Assembly: GCA_029210465.1 (NCBI GenBank)
Contig: JARGDL010000002.1
Coordinates: 235,288 to 299,287, forward strand
Source: Stygiobacter electus
GTDB taxonomy: Bacteria > Bacteroidota > Ignavibacteria > Ignavibacteriales > Melioribacteraceae
Length of the DNA: 64,000 nt
Reading direction: 5' to 3'
The stretch's first letter is position 1. Every line of letters begins with the position of its first letter. Shown piece by piece: positions 8,245-17,880 of the stretch. The notes under the pieces were generated by a model. That model had not been told where the DNA came from. It saw only the letters and a list, made by a program, of their open reading frames with translations, and did no database searches. The position numbers and the translations under genes were made by a program.

Positions 8245-9495
8245 ATGAACATTAACAAAAAAGTTTATAGCGACGAAAAAATTTATAAGAAATTACTTGA
8301 AGATAGTAATATTACTATTGAAGATGCTTTAGAAAATGAAATGGTTATCAACATGGGTCCTCAGCATCCAGCAACTCATGGTGTGTTGAGACTCGTTTTA
8401 AGATTAGATGGTGAAACAGTTATAAAAGTTGTTCCAGAACTTGGCTATTTACATCGTGGTTACGAAAAAATGGCTGAGGATATGAGTTTCATTGAATTTA
8501 TTCCTCATACTGATAGATTAGATTATACAGCAACTATGTGTAACAATGTTGCTTATGTGCTTGCTGTTGAAAAATTAGCTGGTGTTGAAGCTCCACCTCG
8601 TGCACAATGGATTAGAATGATTATTGCAGAACTTTCTCGTATTGCGGCTCATATGATTGCTATTGGAACTTTTGCAATGGATGTTGGGGCTGTTACTATG
8701 GTTATGTGGACGTTCCGTGAAAGAGAAAGAATTCAAGAAATTTTTGATAGAATTGCTGGTGCAAGATTTACAACATCATATACAAGAATTGGTGGTGTTG
8801 CTTCAGATATTGATGATGAAGCATTAAGAATGATCAAACATTTTCTTGATACTTTAGAACCTGGACTAAAAGATATGGATGATTTAATGTTGCATAACAG
8901 AATTTTTATTGATCGACTTGAAGGAATTGGTGTGTTATCTAAAGAAGATGCTATTGCACTCGGAGTAACAGGACCAAACCTGCGTGCTAGTGGTGTTGAG
9001 TATGATGTTAGAAGAGCAAAACCATATCTGTTCTATGACCAAGTTGATTTCAATATTCCAACCTACTCTGAAGGTGATTCACTCGCTCGTTACTTTTTAA
9101 GAGGTGATGAAGTACGTGAAAGTGTTAAAATTTTATATCAATGTTTAGATAAAATTCCTTCAGGTGAATTCCTTGCAAATGATCCTAAAAAAGTTCTTCC
9201 TTATAAAACTGAAATTTATTCTAAGATGGAAGAATTAATTCACGATTTTATGATTATTAACCATGGAATTAATCCACCTGTTGGGGATATATTTTTTAGT
9301 GCCGAAAATCCAAAAGGAGAATTAGGTTTTTATATTGTAAGTAATGGAACCGGTTATCCATGGAAAATGAAAATTCGTTCACCATCGTTTTGCAATTTAC
9401 AAGCTATTTCAAAACTATGTGAAGGAGCAATGATTTCTGATGTCATTGCAATAATTGGTTCATTAGATCCAGTAATGGGTGAAGCAGATAAATAA
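8245..9495 (+). CDS. nuoD: NADH-quinone oxidoreductase subunit D
   Basis: This 416-residue 49-kDa subunit, related to [NiFe] hydrogenase large subunits, forms the quinone pocket with NuoB. Visible motifs are MGPQHPATHGVLR, ELGYLHRGYEKMAE, IIAELSRIAAHM, GELGFYIVSNG and the C-terminal ISDVIAIIGSLDPVMGE. The hydrogenase nickel cysteines are absent, as expected. Full length; start 1 base after nuoC. Confidence 0.96.
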   Translation: MNINKKVYSDEKIYKKLLEDSNITIEDALENEMVINMGPQHPATHGVLRLVLRLDGETVIKVVPELGYLHRGYEKMAEDMSFIEFIPHTDRLDYTATMCNNVAYVLAVEKLAGVEAPPRAQWIRMIIAELSRIAAHMIAIGTFAMDVGAVTMVMWTFRERERIQEIFDRIAGARFTTSYTRIGGVASDIDDEALRMIKHFLDTLEPGLKDMDDLMLHNRIFIDRLEGIGVLSKEDAIALGVTGPNLRASGVEYDVRRAKPYLFYDQVDFNIPTYSEGDSLARYFLRGDEVRESVKILYQCLDKIPSGEFLANDPKKVLPYKTEIYSKMEELIHDFMIINHGINPPVGDIFFSAENPKGELGFYIVSNGTGYPWKMKIRSPSFCNLQAISKLCEGAMISDVIAIIGSLDPVMGEADK

Positions 9496-9508
9496 ATTTT
9501 GAGCAAAA

Positions 9509-9982
9509 ATGAAATTTACATTTACAGAAGAAAATTTAAAAAAAATTGAAGCAATTAGAAAAAAATATCCAACTTCTCTTGCTGCTGTAATGCCTGTAAT
9601 TTATATAGCACAAGAACAAAATGGTTACATTAGCGAAGAAGTTATGGAAGAAATTGCAAATGTCCTTAGCATTGATAAAGTTAATGTGTTGAGTGTTGTT
9701 ACATTTTACACAATGTATCATACAAAACCAATGGGAAAATATCATGTCCAGGTTTGCACAAATGTTTCATGTATATTACGTGGAGCTTATGAAATTTTTG
9801 ATTCGGTAAAAAAGAAACTTGGTATTGATCACATGCAAGTAACTGAAGATGGAAAATTTTCTCTTGAAGAAGTTGAATGTATGGGCGCTTGTGGCGGTGC
9901 ACCAATGATTGCAATCAATGAAGATTATTTTGAAAATCTAACTAAAGAAAAAGTAGAAGAAATATTGGATTCCTTAAAGTGA
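9509..9982 (+). CDS. nuoE: NADH-quinone oxidoreductase subunit E
   Basis: This 157-residue thioredoxin-like 24-kDa subunit of the NADH module binds 2Fe-2S cluster N1a. Its four cysteines are in VCTNVSCILRG and VECMGACGGAPM. The N-terminal helical part YPTSLAAVMPVIYIAQEQ is typical. It overlaps nuoF by one base (TGATG). Confidence 0.95.
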   Translation: MKFTFTEENLKKIEAIRKKYPTSLAAVMPVIYIAQEQNGYISEEVMEEIANVLSIDKVNVLSVVTFYTMYHTKPMGKYHVQVCTNVSCILRGAYEIFDSVKKKLGIDHMQVTEDGKFSLEEVECMGACGGAPMIAINEDYFENLTKEKVEEILDSLK

Positions 9983-11307
9983 TGGAAAGAATTGTTTTAC
10001 CTCAAATCGAAAATTTAAATCAGATTGATGTTTATTTAGCTAATCAAGGTTTTGAAGCTGCTAAAAAAGCATTTACTCTTTCTTCAGATGATATTATTGA
10101 TCAAGTTAAAAAATCTGGCTTGCGTGGTCGTGGTGGTGCTGCATTTTTAACTGGATTAAAATGGAGCTTCATGCCAAAGTCAAATGATAAACCAAAATAC
10201 CTTTGTATTAATGGTGATGAAAGTGAGCCTGGTTCATTTAAAGATAGACAAATTTTTGAATTCAATCCCTTCCAATTAATTGAAGGGGCTATTATTACTT
10301 GTTATGCTATTGGTGCTAAAGTTGCATATTTATATATTCGTGGTGAATATCATAAATGGATTAAGTTGATGCAAAATGCTGTTGATGTTTCTTATGAACG
10401 TGGATTTCTTGGCGAAAAAATGAAAGAAACATTCGGGACAAATTTCAGTTGTGAGTTGTTTATTCACAAAGGTGCAGGTGCTTACATTTGTGGTGAAGAA
10501 TCTTCTTTAATGAATTCGATTGAAGGTAAAAGAGGTTACCCAAGAGTCAAACCACCTTTTCCTGCTCAATTTGGTTTGTGGGGTAATCCAACAACAATTA
10601 ATAATGTGGAGACAATAACTAACATTCCACCAATTATTCGAAATGGTTGGGAGTGGTTTTCAAAAATTGGGGCTCCAAAACATCCAGGTACAATATTGTT
10701 TGGTGTTAGCGGGCATGTTAACAGACCTGGAGTTTATGAATTACCAAGTGGAACTTTGTTAATTGAAATTATTGATAAGTATGCTGGTGGTGTTATTGGT
10801 GGTAAAAAAATTAAGTGTGTAATTCCTGGTGGTTCTTCTATGCCTCCTTTAAGAGGTGATCAACTTGAAGGTGTAAGAATGGATGCTGAATCATTAAAAG
10901 AAGCTGGTTCGGCTATTGGTACCGGTGGAATTATGGTAATGGATGAGGATACAAATTTATTAGATGTTTTAATTAGGATTTCACATTTTTATCATCATGA
11001 AAGTTGTGGACAATGTACTCCTTGCCGTGAAGGTACTGGTTGGATGGAAAAAACATTAAAAAGAATAAAAGCTGGCTTAGGTACTTCAAAGGATTTAGAT
11101 TTATTATGCGATGTAGCAAGTCATATTGAAGGTAATACTATTTGCGCTTTGGGCGATGCTGCTGCATGGCCTGTTAAATTTATGATTACTCGTTTTCGTG
11201 ATGAGTTTGAAAAATATGTTAATAATAATGTTCAAATTCCGGTTCCAAATAAAGTTCACTCAATGAGAAATACTGCTATCCCACTTGCAAACCTGGAAAA
11301 GAATTAA
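9982..11307 (+). CDS. nuoF: NADH-quinone oxidoreductase subunit F
   Basis: This 51-kDa FMN and NADH-binding subunit has 441 residues from ATG 9982; a GTG one codon earlier (9979) is possible. Motifs are GRGGAAFLTGLKWSFMP (NADH), GAGAYICGEESSLMNSIEG (FMN) and SCGQCTPCREGTGW plus a distal Cys in NTICALGDAA for cluster N3. It accepts hydride from NADH and passes electrons through NuoE/NuoG. It closes this nuo block; nuoG lies about 26 kb further on at 37009. Confidence 0.96.
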   Translation: MERIVLPQIENLNQIDVYLANQGFEAAKKAFTLSSDDIIDQVKKSGLRGRGGAAFLTGLKWSFMPKSNDKPKYLCINGDESEPGSFKDRQIFEFNPFQLIEGAIITCYAIGAKVAYLYIRGEYHKWIKLMQNAVDVSYERGFLGEKMKETFGTNFSCELFIHKGAGAYICGEESSLMNSIEGKRGYPRVKPPFPAQFGLWGNPTTINNVETITNIPPIIRNGWEWFSKIGAPKHPGTILFGVSGHVNRPGVYELPSGTLLIEIIDKYAGGVIGGKKIKCVIPGGSSMPPLRGDQLEGVRMDAESLKEAGSAIGTGGIMVMDEDTNLLDVLIRISHFYHHESCGQCTPCREGTGWMEKTLKRIKAGLGTSKDLDLLCDVASHIEGNTICALGDAAAWPVKFMITRFRDEFEKYVNNNVQIPVPNKVHSMRNTAIPLANLEKN

Positions 11308-11425
11308 AAATTCTATTTTTAGGTTTCCGCCATCTAATTTGTTATAGATCAATTTTGTTGATTAAACTTATCTTTATTATTACCGATAATATTTATAGAA
11401 AATTAATTTTTATTTAGGACACGTA

Positions 11426-12595
11426 ATGATAAAAATTCTCTTTATAGTTAATGACGAAAAAATTAAAAAAACTATTAATCAGTATTTAATTCCTTCAGAT
11501 AAAATAGATTTTTCAATTACTGATGATTTTGATCAAGCTGAATCTTTTCTTCAAGAAAGTAATGTTTCAATAATCTTTTCTCAGTTTACATCAAAATTTG
11601 ACGGATTGAATTTTTTAAAGAGAGTTCAAGTAATTCATCCAGATATTTATAGAATCTTAATTTCTGATGAGACTACAAAAAGTAAAATTCCAACCGTAAT
11701 TAATCATGTTCATAAAGTATTAAGATTTCCATTTAATGAAATTGATTTGCTTAGTTTAATTAAACATTTTACCCAGCTTTCAAAATATGAATTGACACCA
11801 GAATTGATTAATAAAATTAATGGAATGGGAACGGTTCCAGTTTTACCTGATATTTATTTGCGGCTTGAACGCGAATTGATGAAAAACGAAGTTTCAATTT
11901 CCCGTGTTTCAGATATAATTGGACTTGATTCTTATATTACTGGTCAAATTATGAGAATAGTTTATTCCTCTTTCTATAATATTTCATCTAATACTTTAAG
12001 TGTTTTGCATGCAATAAATTTTTTAGGATTAGATATTGTTAAAAATTTAGTTTTATATATTAAAGTGTTTACAATTAAAAATGTAAAACCTTATACAGCT
12101 GAACATCTTAAAAAACTAAGAACTCATTCTATAAAAGTTGCAAAATTATCCAAAGCAATTATGAACTCTGAGTTTGCAGATAGAGAATTACATGATGCGG
12201 CTTTTACGGCTGGATTACTTCATGATATTGGTAAAGTTGTGCTGATACATTTTAATGATAAGCATTTGGTTGAGCAAGATTTTGATGAAAATTCAGAATT
12301 TAATTTATTACAAAATGAAGAAGAATATTTTGGTGTAAACCATATAAAAGTAGGTTCTTATTTGTTACATATTTGGAATTTCCCAAATAAACTTGTTGAG
12401 GCTGTATCAAATCACCATAGGAAAAATATCTTGAACAAAGATAGTTTTGATTTATCGCAGTCTGTTTTTATTGCTAATTCGTTGATCAATAACATTCAAG
12501 AAAATATAGATGCAATAAAAGATGTTTATGGCGAAGAGAAATTAAATTTCTGGAAAGAATTGATTCCGAATGGTGAAGTAGTTCAATCCAATTAA
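11426..12595 (+). CDS. HDOD-domain protein with degenerate receiver domain
   Basis: This 389-residue protein has an N-terminal response-regulator-like domain (about 1-120) and an HDOD domain (about 128-330). HDOD proteins are HD-GYP relatives that act in signalling. The receiver looks inactive: the segment IIFSQF has Ser where the phospho-acceptor Asp is expected, and the usual KPF becomes RFPF. The HDOD part keeps FTAGLLHDIGKVVL, an HD motif not always retained in this family. It is preceded by an AT-rich gap of 118 bases after nuoF and is probably its own unit. Target and ligand are unknown. Confidence 0.8.
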   Translation: MIKILFIVNDEKIKKTINQYLIPSDKIDFSITDDFDQAESFLQESNVSIIFSQFTSKFDGLNFLKRVQVIHPDIYRILISDETTKSKIPTVINHVHKVLRFPFNEIDLLSLIKHFTQLSKYELTPELINKINGMGTVPVLPDIYLRLERELMKNEVSISRVSDIIGLDSYITGQIMRIVYSSFYNISSNTLSVLHAINFLGLDIVKNLVLYIKVFTIKNVKPYTAEHLKKLRTHSIKVAKLSKAIMNSEFADRELHDAAFTAGLLHDIGKVVLIHFNDKHLVEQDFDENSEFNLLQNEEEYFGVNHIKVGSYLLHIWNFPNKLVEAVSNHHRKNILNKDSFDLSQSVFIANSLINNIQENIDAIKDVYGEEKLNFWKELIPNGEVVQSN

Positions 12596-12640
12596 AATTA
12601 AACCTTTCTTATTATATTTGACAAAAAAATAAAGTCAAAT

Positions 12641-13090
12641 ATGGATAAGATATTTCTTTTATTATTATACACCGTTACAATCTTACCTCAATCTAATTCG
12701 AAAAAAGATACTTTAACTTACCAACTTAATCAAGTTGTAATAACTGCAACACGTTACACCGAGAATTTAATGGAAATTCCATATGCAGTTTCATTGATTT
12801 CAAAAGATGCTTTTATGATTAATAGGTCATTAGGAGTAGATGAATTACTTAAAAATGTACCCGGTGTTTTGTCACAATCGCGAGCAGGAAATTAAGATAT
12901 TTGATTAGTAATTAGAGGTTTTGGCGCTCGTGGTGCTGGTGATAGAAGCAATTATGGAACAACACGTGGAATTAAAATTTTACAAAATGGAATTCCCGAA
13001 ACAGAACCAGATGGAAGAACATCATTTGATCTTATTGATGTTTCTCTTTTATCTTTTAGAATTAATGAGATTTGCATTTTGATTCAATAA
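12641..13090 (+). pseudogene. Decayed TonB-dependent receptor fragment
   Basis: The first 84 codons encode a signal-like N-terminus, the TonB-box-like QVVITATRYTEN and the plug start VDELLKNVPGVLSQSRAGN. Then an in-frame TAA (12893) and TGA (12902) interrupt. Beyond them the same frame continues with plug sequence IRGFGARGAGDRSNYG and GIKILQNGIPETEPDGR to a stop at 13088. Restoring CAA and CGA at the two stops would give the expected GNQDIR of intact receptors, so both look like C-to-T changes. The whole beta-barrel is missing. No functional product is expected beyond a short secreted peptide. Confidence 0.85.
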
Positions 13091-13278
13091 GAACCTAATC
13101 ATCATACCCAATAATTAATTTATTCAATTCAATTCAATTCAAAATATACAGACTCAGTTAAAATTAATCTCGATATTATTAATTATGATTTATACTATCT
13201 TTAATCGGGATTGCTCAAAATTATTATTTTAATTTTAGTTTTGATTTATAGCTTTATTTTGTAAATTAATTTTAAAAA

Positions 13279-14997
13279 ATGAAAAAGATGAAAAAGTATT
13301 TTATATTAGTATTAATCTTCATATCAATAAATAATGTTGTTTTACTTGCTCAATATCCACTTACTGCACGTGCAAAAAATGGAATGGTTGTTTCTGCAAA
13401 TCAATTAGCTTCGGAAGTTGGGATTCAAATTCTTAAAAAAGGTGGAAATGCAATTGATGCTGCAGTTGCAACTGGTTTTGCACTTGCTGTAACTTATCCT
13501 TTTGCTGGTAACATTGGCGGCGGTGGATTTATGGTTATACAATTTGAAAATGGAAAAAACACAGCAATAGATTTTCGTGAAAAAGCACCCCTCACCGCAC
13601 ATCGTGATATGTATTTAGATGAAAAAGGGAATTACATTCCATCACTTAGTCAGGAAGGAGCTACATCTGTTGCCGTCCCTGGTTCTGTTGCTGGATTAAT
13701 TTATGCTCTTGAAAAATATGGTACAAAATCTTTATCAGAAGTTATTCAACCTGCAATTGAACTTGCTAAAAAAGGATGGAAATTAGATTATCGTACCGCT
13801 CAATCATTTAATGCAAATAAAAAAGAATTTGAAAAATATTCATCATCCAAAAAAATTTTTGTAAAAGATAAACCATGGAAAGAAGGTGATTTATTTGTTC
13901 AAAAAGATTTAGCTAAAACTTTAGAGGTTATTAAAAAAAATGGGAAGAGTGGTTTTTATAAAGGCAAAGTTGCTGATCTTTTAATTAATCAAATAAATTC
14001 ACTCGGTGGTAAAATTTCTCAGAAAGATTTAGACTTATATAATGTTGTTGAGAAAGAACCTGTAAAAGGTACATATAAAGGTTACGAAATTTTATCAATG
14101 CCACCATCAAGTTCTGGTGGAATAGCTTTAATAGAAATACTTAATATTCTTGAAAATTTTAAAATTGATAAAGATGAATGGGGAAGTAGTGAATACATTC
14201 ACAAACTTGTTGAAGCTATGAAATATGCTTACGCTGATCGTGCAGAATATTTAGGTGATGATAAATTTTATAGCGTACCTCAAAAAATTTTAACTTCGAA
14301 AGAATATGCTAAAATAATTTCTGAAAAAATAAAACAGAATTTTGGTAAAGCTGTACCTTCGAACGAAATTGATAGAAGTATTTTGAAAAACTTTAAAGAA
14401 AGTAATGAAACAACTCATTATTCAGTTATAGATAAATATGGAAATGCTGTTAGTGTAACAACAACAATTAACTCTGCCTACGGTTCAAAAATTGTAGTTG
14501 AAGATGCCGGATTTTTACTCAACAATGAAATGGATGATTTCTCTGCAAAACCAGGAGAAGCAAATCAATTTGGATTAGTAGGAAACGAAGCCAATTCAAT
14601 TCAACCTCAAAAAAGACCACTCAGTTCTATGACTCCAACTATTGTTTTAAAAAATGGTAAACCATACATAGTTATTGGTTCGCCAGGTGGTTCTCGCATT
14701 ATTACAACTGTCCTTCAAGTTATTCTTAATTGTTTAGAATTTTATATGAACATTGCTGATGCAATCAATTCACCAAGGATTCATCATCAATGGTTACCTG
14801 ACAAGATTTATATCGAACAGTTTGCTTTATCTAACGACGTTATGAAAAGATTAATGGAAATGGGATACCAATTTGAAAATGCTAATAACAAGTTCACAAT
14901 ACTTGGATTAGCAGAAGGAATTCTTGTTGACCAAAACAAGAATATCTTCAACGGTGCCGCAGACAAACGCGGTGCTGGTGCTGCAATTGGTTATTAA
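13279..14997 (+). CDS. ggt: Gamma-glutamyltranspeptidase
   Basis: This 572-residue exported Ntn-hydrolase has a signal peptide (about 1-25, ending near LLAQ). It cleaves gamma-glutamyl amides such as glutathione, or transfers the glutamyl group, in the periplasm. The precursor would self-process at Thr378 in NETTHYSVIDKYGNAVS, giving large and small subunits. GSPGGSRII and PLSSMTPTIV are small-subunit motifs; the large subunit has GNIGGGGFMV and DFREKAP. Start ATG 13279; a second Met at codon 4 is equally possible. It sits alone between the decayed receptor and an intact TonB receptor. Confidence 0.94.
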   Translation: MKKMKKYFILVLIFISINNVVLLAQYPLTARAKNGMVVSANQLASEVGIQILKKGGNAIDAAVATGFALAVTYPFAGNIGGGGFMVIQFENGKNTAIDFREKAPLTAHRDMYLDEKGNYIPSLSQEGATSVAVPGSVAGLIYALEKYGTKSLSEVIQPAIELAKKGWKLDYRTAQSFNANKKEFEKYSSSKKIFVKDKPWKEGDLFVQKDLAKTLEVIKKNGKSGFYKGKVADLLINQINSLGGKISQKDLDLYNVVEKEPVKGTYKGYEILSMPPSSSGGIALIEILNILENFKIDKDEWGSSEYIHKLVEAMKYAYADRAEYLGDDKFYSVPQKILTSKEYAKIISEKIKQNFGKAVPSNEIDRSILKNFKESNETTHYSVIDKYGNAVSVTTTINSAYGSKIVVEDAGFLLNNEMDDFSAKPGEANQFGLVGNEANSIQPQKRPLSSMTPTIVLKNGKPYIVIGSPGGSRIITTVLQVILNCLEFYMNIADAINSPRIHHQWLPDKIYIEQFALSNDVMKRLMEMGYQFENANNKFTILGLAEGILVDQNKNIFNGAADKRGAGAAIGY

Positions 14998-15074
14998 GAT
15001 TTGATACTATGTAATTCTATCATTATTTAATTATTAGTAACTTTTTAATTTAATCAATCAACAGAGGAGGTTGT

Positions 15075-17834
15075 ATGAGTTACTCTACTTTTGTTAGAAA
15101 CAAAGGTGCTCTTTTTCTTTTCTTGTTATCTTTTTTCCTTTACTATATAAATACATTTTCCCAATCAACAGGAACACTAAATGGAAAAATTACTGATTCC
15201 AAAACTAATGAACCATTGATTGGAGCTTCAATTATAGTGTTAGGGACAAACTTTGGAACTACTGCAGATATTAATGGAAATTATTCATTCAAAGTCCCGA
15301 GTGGTTCTCATAAAGTCCAAGTAAGTTATGTTGGTTATAAACCTGTTCGCAAAGACATTAAAATTAATGCTGGCGAAACTCAAACTTTGAATTTTACACT
15401 TGATGCTGATATAATTGGTACTCAGGAAGTTGTTGTTTTAGGAACAAGAACTCAAGATAGAACTGTCATAAATTCTGCAGTACCAATAGATATTATTACA
15501 GAAAAAGATATTGAACAATTTGGCTTTTCATTAACAACGGATTTGTTAAAAGCATTAGTTCCATCATACAATGCACCACAAACAAGTATAACTGATGGTT
15601 CAGATCATGTTCGTCCTGCTACTTTAAGAGGATTAAATCCCGATCAAGTTCTTGTACTAGTAAATGGAAAACGCAGATACCAAAGTGCACTTGTAAATGT
15701 TAATGGATCTATTGGAAGAGGTTCTGCAGGAACCGATTTAAATGCAATACCAGCAAGTGCAATTGAAAGGATTGAAGTTTTAAGAGATGGCGCGTCTGCT
15801 CAATATGGAAGTGATGCTATTGCAGGTGTGATAAATATTGTTCTTAAAAATAAAAAAGGACTTGATGTTTCTGCATCCTTTGGAGAAAATATTACTAATT
15901 ATGAAAGGGGTTATTTAGAATCTGAAGGTAATATTGCAGGTGAAACAAGTTCAACTTATAGCTGGGATGGCAATAAAGAATCAGTAAGCATTCAAGATGG
16001 ACTTTCAAAAAATTTACATCTTGGATATGGCTTAGAATTATTAGGTGGAAATATTTATGTCAGTGGAGTTTATAGAAAACATGACCATACTAATCGTTCT
16101 GGTTTAGACTATAGACAACAGTATTTTACAATTAACGGCCAACCAGATCCACGAGAAAATACTTTCAATAGATTAAATCATCGTTATGGCGATGCAGATT
16201 TACAAGATGCTGGTGTATTTATGAATGGTTCTATTCCAATTGCAGAAGGAACTCAATTATATACTTTTGGTGGTTATAATTATAGACAAGGTTCTGCAAG
16301 CGGTTTTTATAGAAGAGCACTAGATGATAGAAATGTTCGTGCTATATATCCAAATGGATTTTTACCATTTATTGATACAAAAATTTATGATGTTTCTTTT
16401 GCTGCAGGTGTGAAAGGAAGTTTAGGTGAATGGGCTTATGATGTTGCTGAGGTTTATGGTGGTAATGAATTTAATTTTAATGTAAGTAATTCTTTGAATA
16501 CTTCTTATGGCACTAAAAGCCCAACTTCATTTTTTGCTGGTAACTTGAAATTTTATCAATCTGTAACTACTGTTGATTTTTCACGACAAATTGATATTGG
16601 TTGGGAAAACCCACTTAATGTTGCAACTGGCGCAGAATTCAGATGGGAAAATTATCAATTAGGAGCTGGTGAACCCGCATCTTATTTAGATGGTGGTGTT
16701 AAAATACTTGATGGACCAAATGCTGGTAAATCTGCTTCTGTAGGTTCTCAAGTTTTTCCTGGTTTTACCCCAGCAAATGTTCAAAATCAATCAAGAACAA
16801 ATCTTGGCCTTTATGTTGATTTAGAAAACCAAATTAGCGCTCAATTAACACTTGGTGCAGCTGGTAGATTTGAAAATTATAGTGACTTTGGTTCAACTAT
16901 AACTGGAAAATTAAGTGCAAGATATGAATTAACAACAAATTTTGGTTTACGTGGCGCTATTAGTAATGGATTTAGAGCTCCATCACTCTCACAAGCATAT
17001 TTTTCTTCAATAGCAACTAATTTTATTGGAGGTATACCATTTGAAGTTGGAACTTTCCCAGTTAATTCTAAAGTTGCAAAAGCTCTCGGTGCAAAAGATT
17101 TAACTGCAGAAAAATCTGTTAACTTAAGTGTTGGTGTTACATTTACTCAAGATAATCTTTCATTAACAATTGATGGCTATGTAATTACTATAAAAGATAG
17201 AGTTGTAATGACTGAAAATTTTACTGGAACTAATATTCAAAAATTCTTAGCAACTCAAGGAATCAATGCAACTGGTGGAAGATTCTTTACAAATGCTCTT
17301 GATACAAAAACTCAAGGTGTTGATATTACAGGAAAATATGCATTCAATCTCAGCGATGGTGTTTTTAAATTGATGGCTTCAATGAATTTTAATAAAACAG
17401 ATATAACAAATAAAGATAAAATTAATACACCACCACAATTGGCTGCATTAACTACAATTCCATTGTTGGGTAGAGTAGAACAAGGTAGATTTGAAAGAGG
17501 TCAACCATTAAGTTCATGGAATTTCCAAGCAACTTATGGTATTTCAGATTGGAACATTTTAGCAAGAGCAATTCGTTATGGTACTATTACACTATTTAAT
17601 AATAATCCTATTCAAGATCAAACTTTTTCACCAGTATGGGTTGTTGATTTAGAAGTTGCATATTCATTAATGAAAAATCTTACTCTTGCAATAGGTGCTA
17701 ATAATATATTAGATGCTTATCCTGATAAGGCTATAAAGATTAATAGTTTTAATGGAATTTTGCCATTTACAAGTCTATTACCTTCAGGCTTTAATGGAAG
17801 ATATGTTTATACAAGATTAAACTATTCACTGTAA
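15075..17834 (+). CDS. TonB-dependent outer-membrane receptor with carboxypeptidase-like N-terminal domain
   Basis: This 919-residue protein has a signal peptide (about 1-32), a carboxypeptidase-regulatory-like beta domain (about 34-115; GTLNGKITDSKTNEPLIGA), a plug (about 120-265; LRGLNPDQVLVLVNGKRR, IERIEVLRDGASAQYGSDA, GVINIVLK) and a long beta-barrel with an FRAPSLSQAYFS segment and C-terminal LNYSL. It would import a bulky substrate using TonB energy; the substrate is not evident. AGAGGAGG just before the ATG is an unusually strong ribosome site for this genome, suggesting high expression. No SusD partner follows. A strong terminator ends the gene. Confidence 0.93.
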   Translation: MSYSTFVRNKGALFLFLLSFFLYYINTFSQSTGTLNGKITDSKTNEPLIGASIIVLGTNFGTTADINGNYSFKVPSGSHKVQVSYVGYKPVRKDIKINAGETQTLNFTLDADIIGTQEVVVLGTRTQDRTVINSAVPIDIITEKDIEQFGFSLTTDLLKALVPSYNAPQTSITDGSDHVRPATLRGLNPDQVLVLVNGKRRYQSALVNVNGSIGRGSAGTDLNAIPASAIERIEVLRDGASAQYGSDAIAGVINIVLKNKKGLDVSASFGENITNYERGYLESEGNIAGETSSTYSWDGNKESVSIQDGLSKNLHLGYGLELLGGNIYVSGVYRKHDHTNRSGLDYRQQYFTINGQPDPRENTFNRLNHRYGDADLQDAGVFMNGSIPIAEGTQLYTFGGYNYRQGSASGFYRRALDDRNVRAIYPNGFLPFIDTKIYDVSFAAGVKGSLGEWAYDVAEVYGGNEFNFNVSNSLNTSYGTKSPTSFFAGNLKFYQSVTTVDFSRQIDIGWENPLNVATGAEFRWENYQLGAGEPASYLDGGVKILDGPNAGKSASVGSQVFPGFTPANVQNQSRTNLGLYVDLENQISAQLTLGAAGRFENYSDFGSTITGKLSARYELTTNFGLRGAISNGFRAPSLSQAYFSSIATNFIGGIPFEVGTFPVNSKVAKALGAKDLTAEKSVNLSVGVTFTQDNLSLTIDGYVITIKDRVVMTENFTGTNIQKFLATQGINATGGRFFTNALDTKTQGVDITGKYAFNLSDGVFKLMASMNFNKTDITNKDKINTPPQLAALTTIPLLGRVEQGRFERGQPLSSWNFQATYGISDWNILARAIRYGTITLFNNNPIQDQTFSPVWVVDLEVAYSLMKNLTLAIGANNILDAYPDKAIKINSFNGILPFTSLLPSGFNGRYVYTRLNYSL

Positions 17835-17841
17835 AAAAAGT

Positions 17842-17875
17842 GCACGCTGGTAATATTTTACCAGCGTGCTTTTAT
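17842..17875. terminator. Bidirectional intrinsic terminator
   Basis: A perfect 12-bp stem GCACGCTGGTAA / TTACCAGCGTGC (17842-17853, 17858-17869) with a 4-base loop is followed by T-rich sequence and preceded by an A run, so it can serve both convergent genes. Confidence 0.92.
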
Positions 17876-17880
17876 AAATT

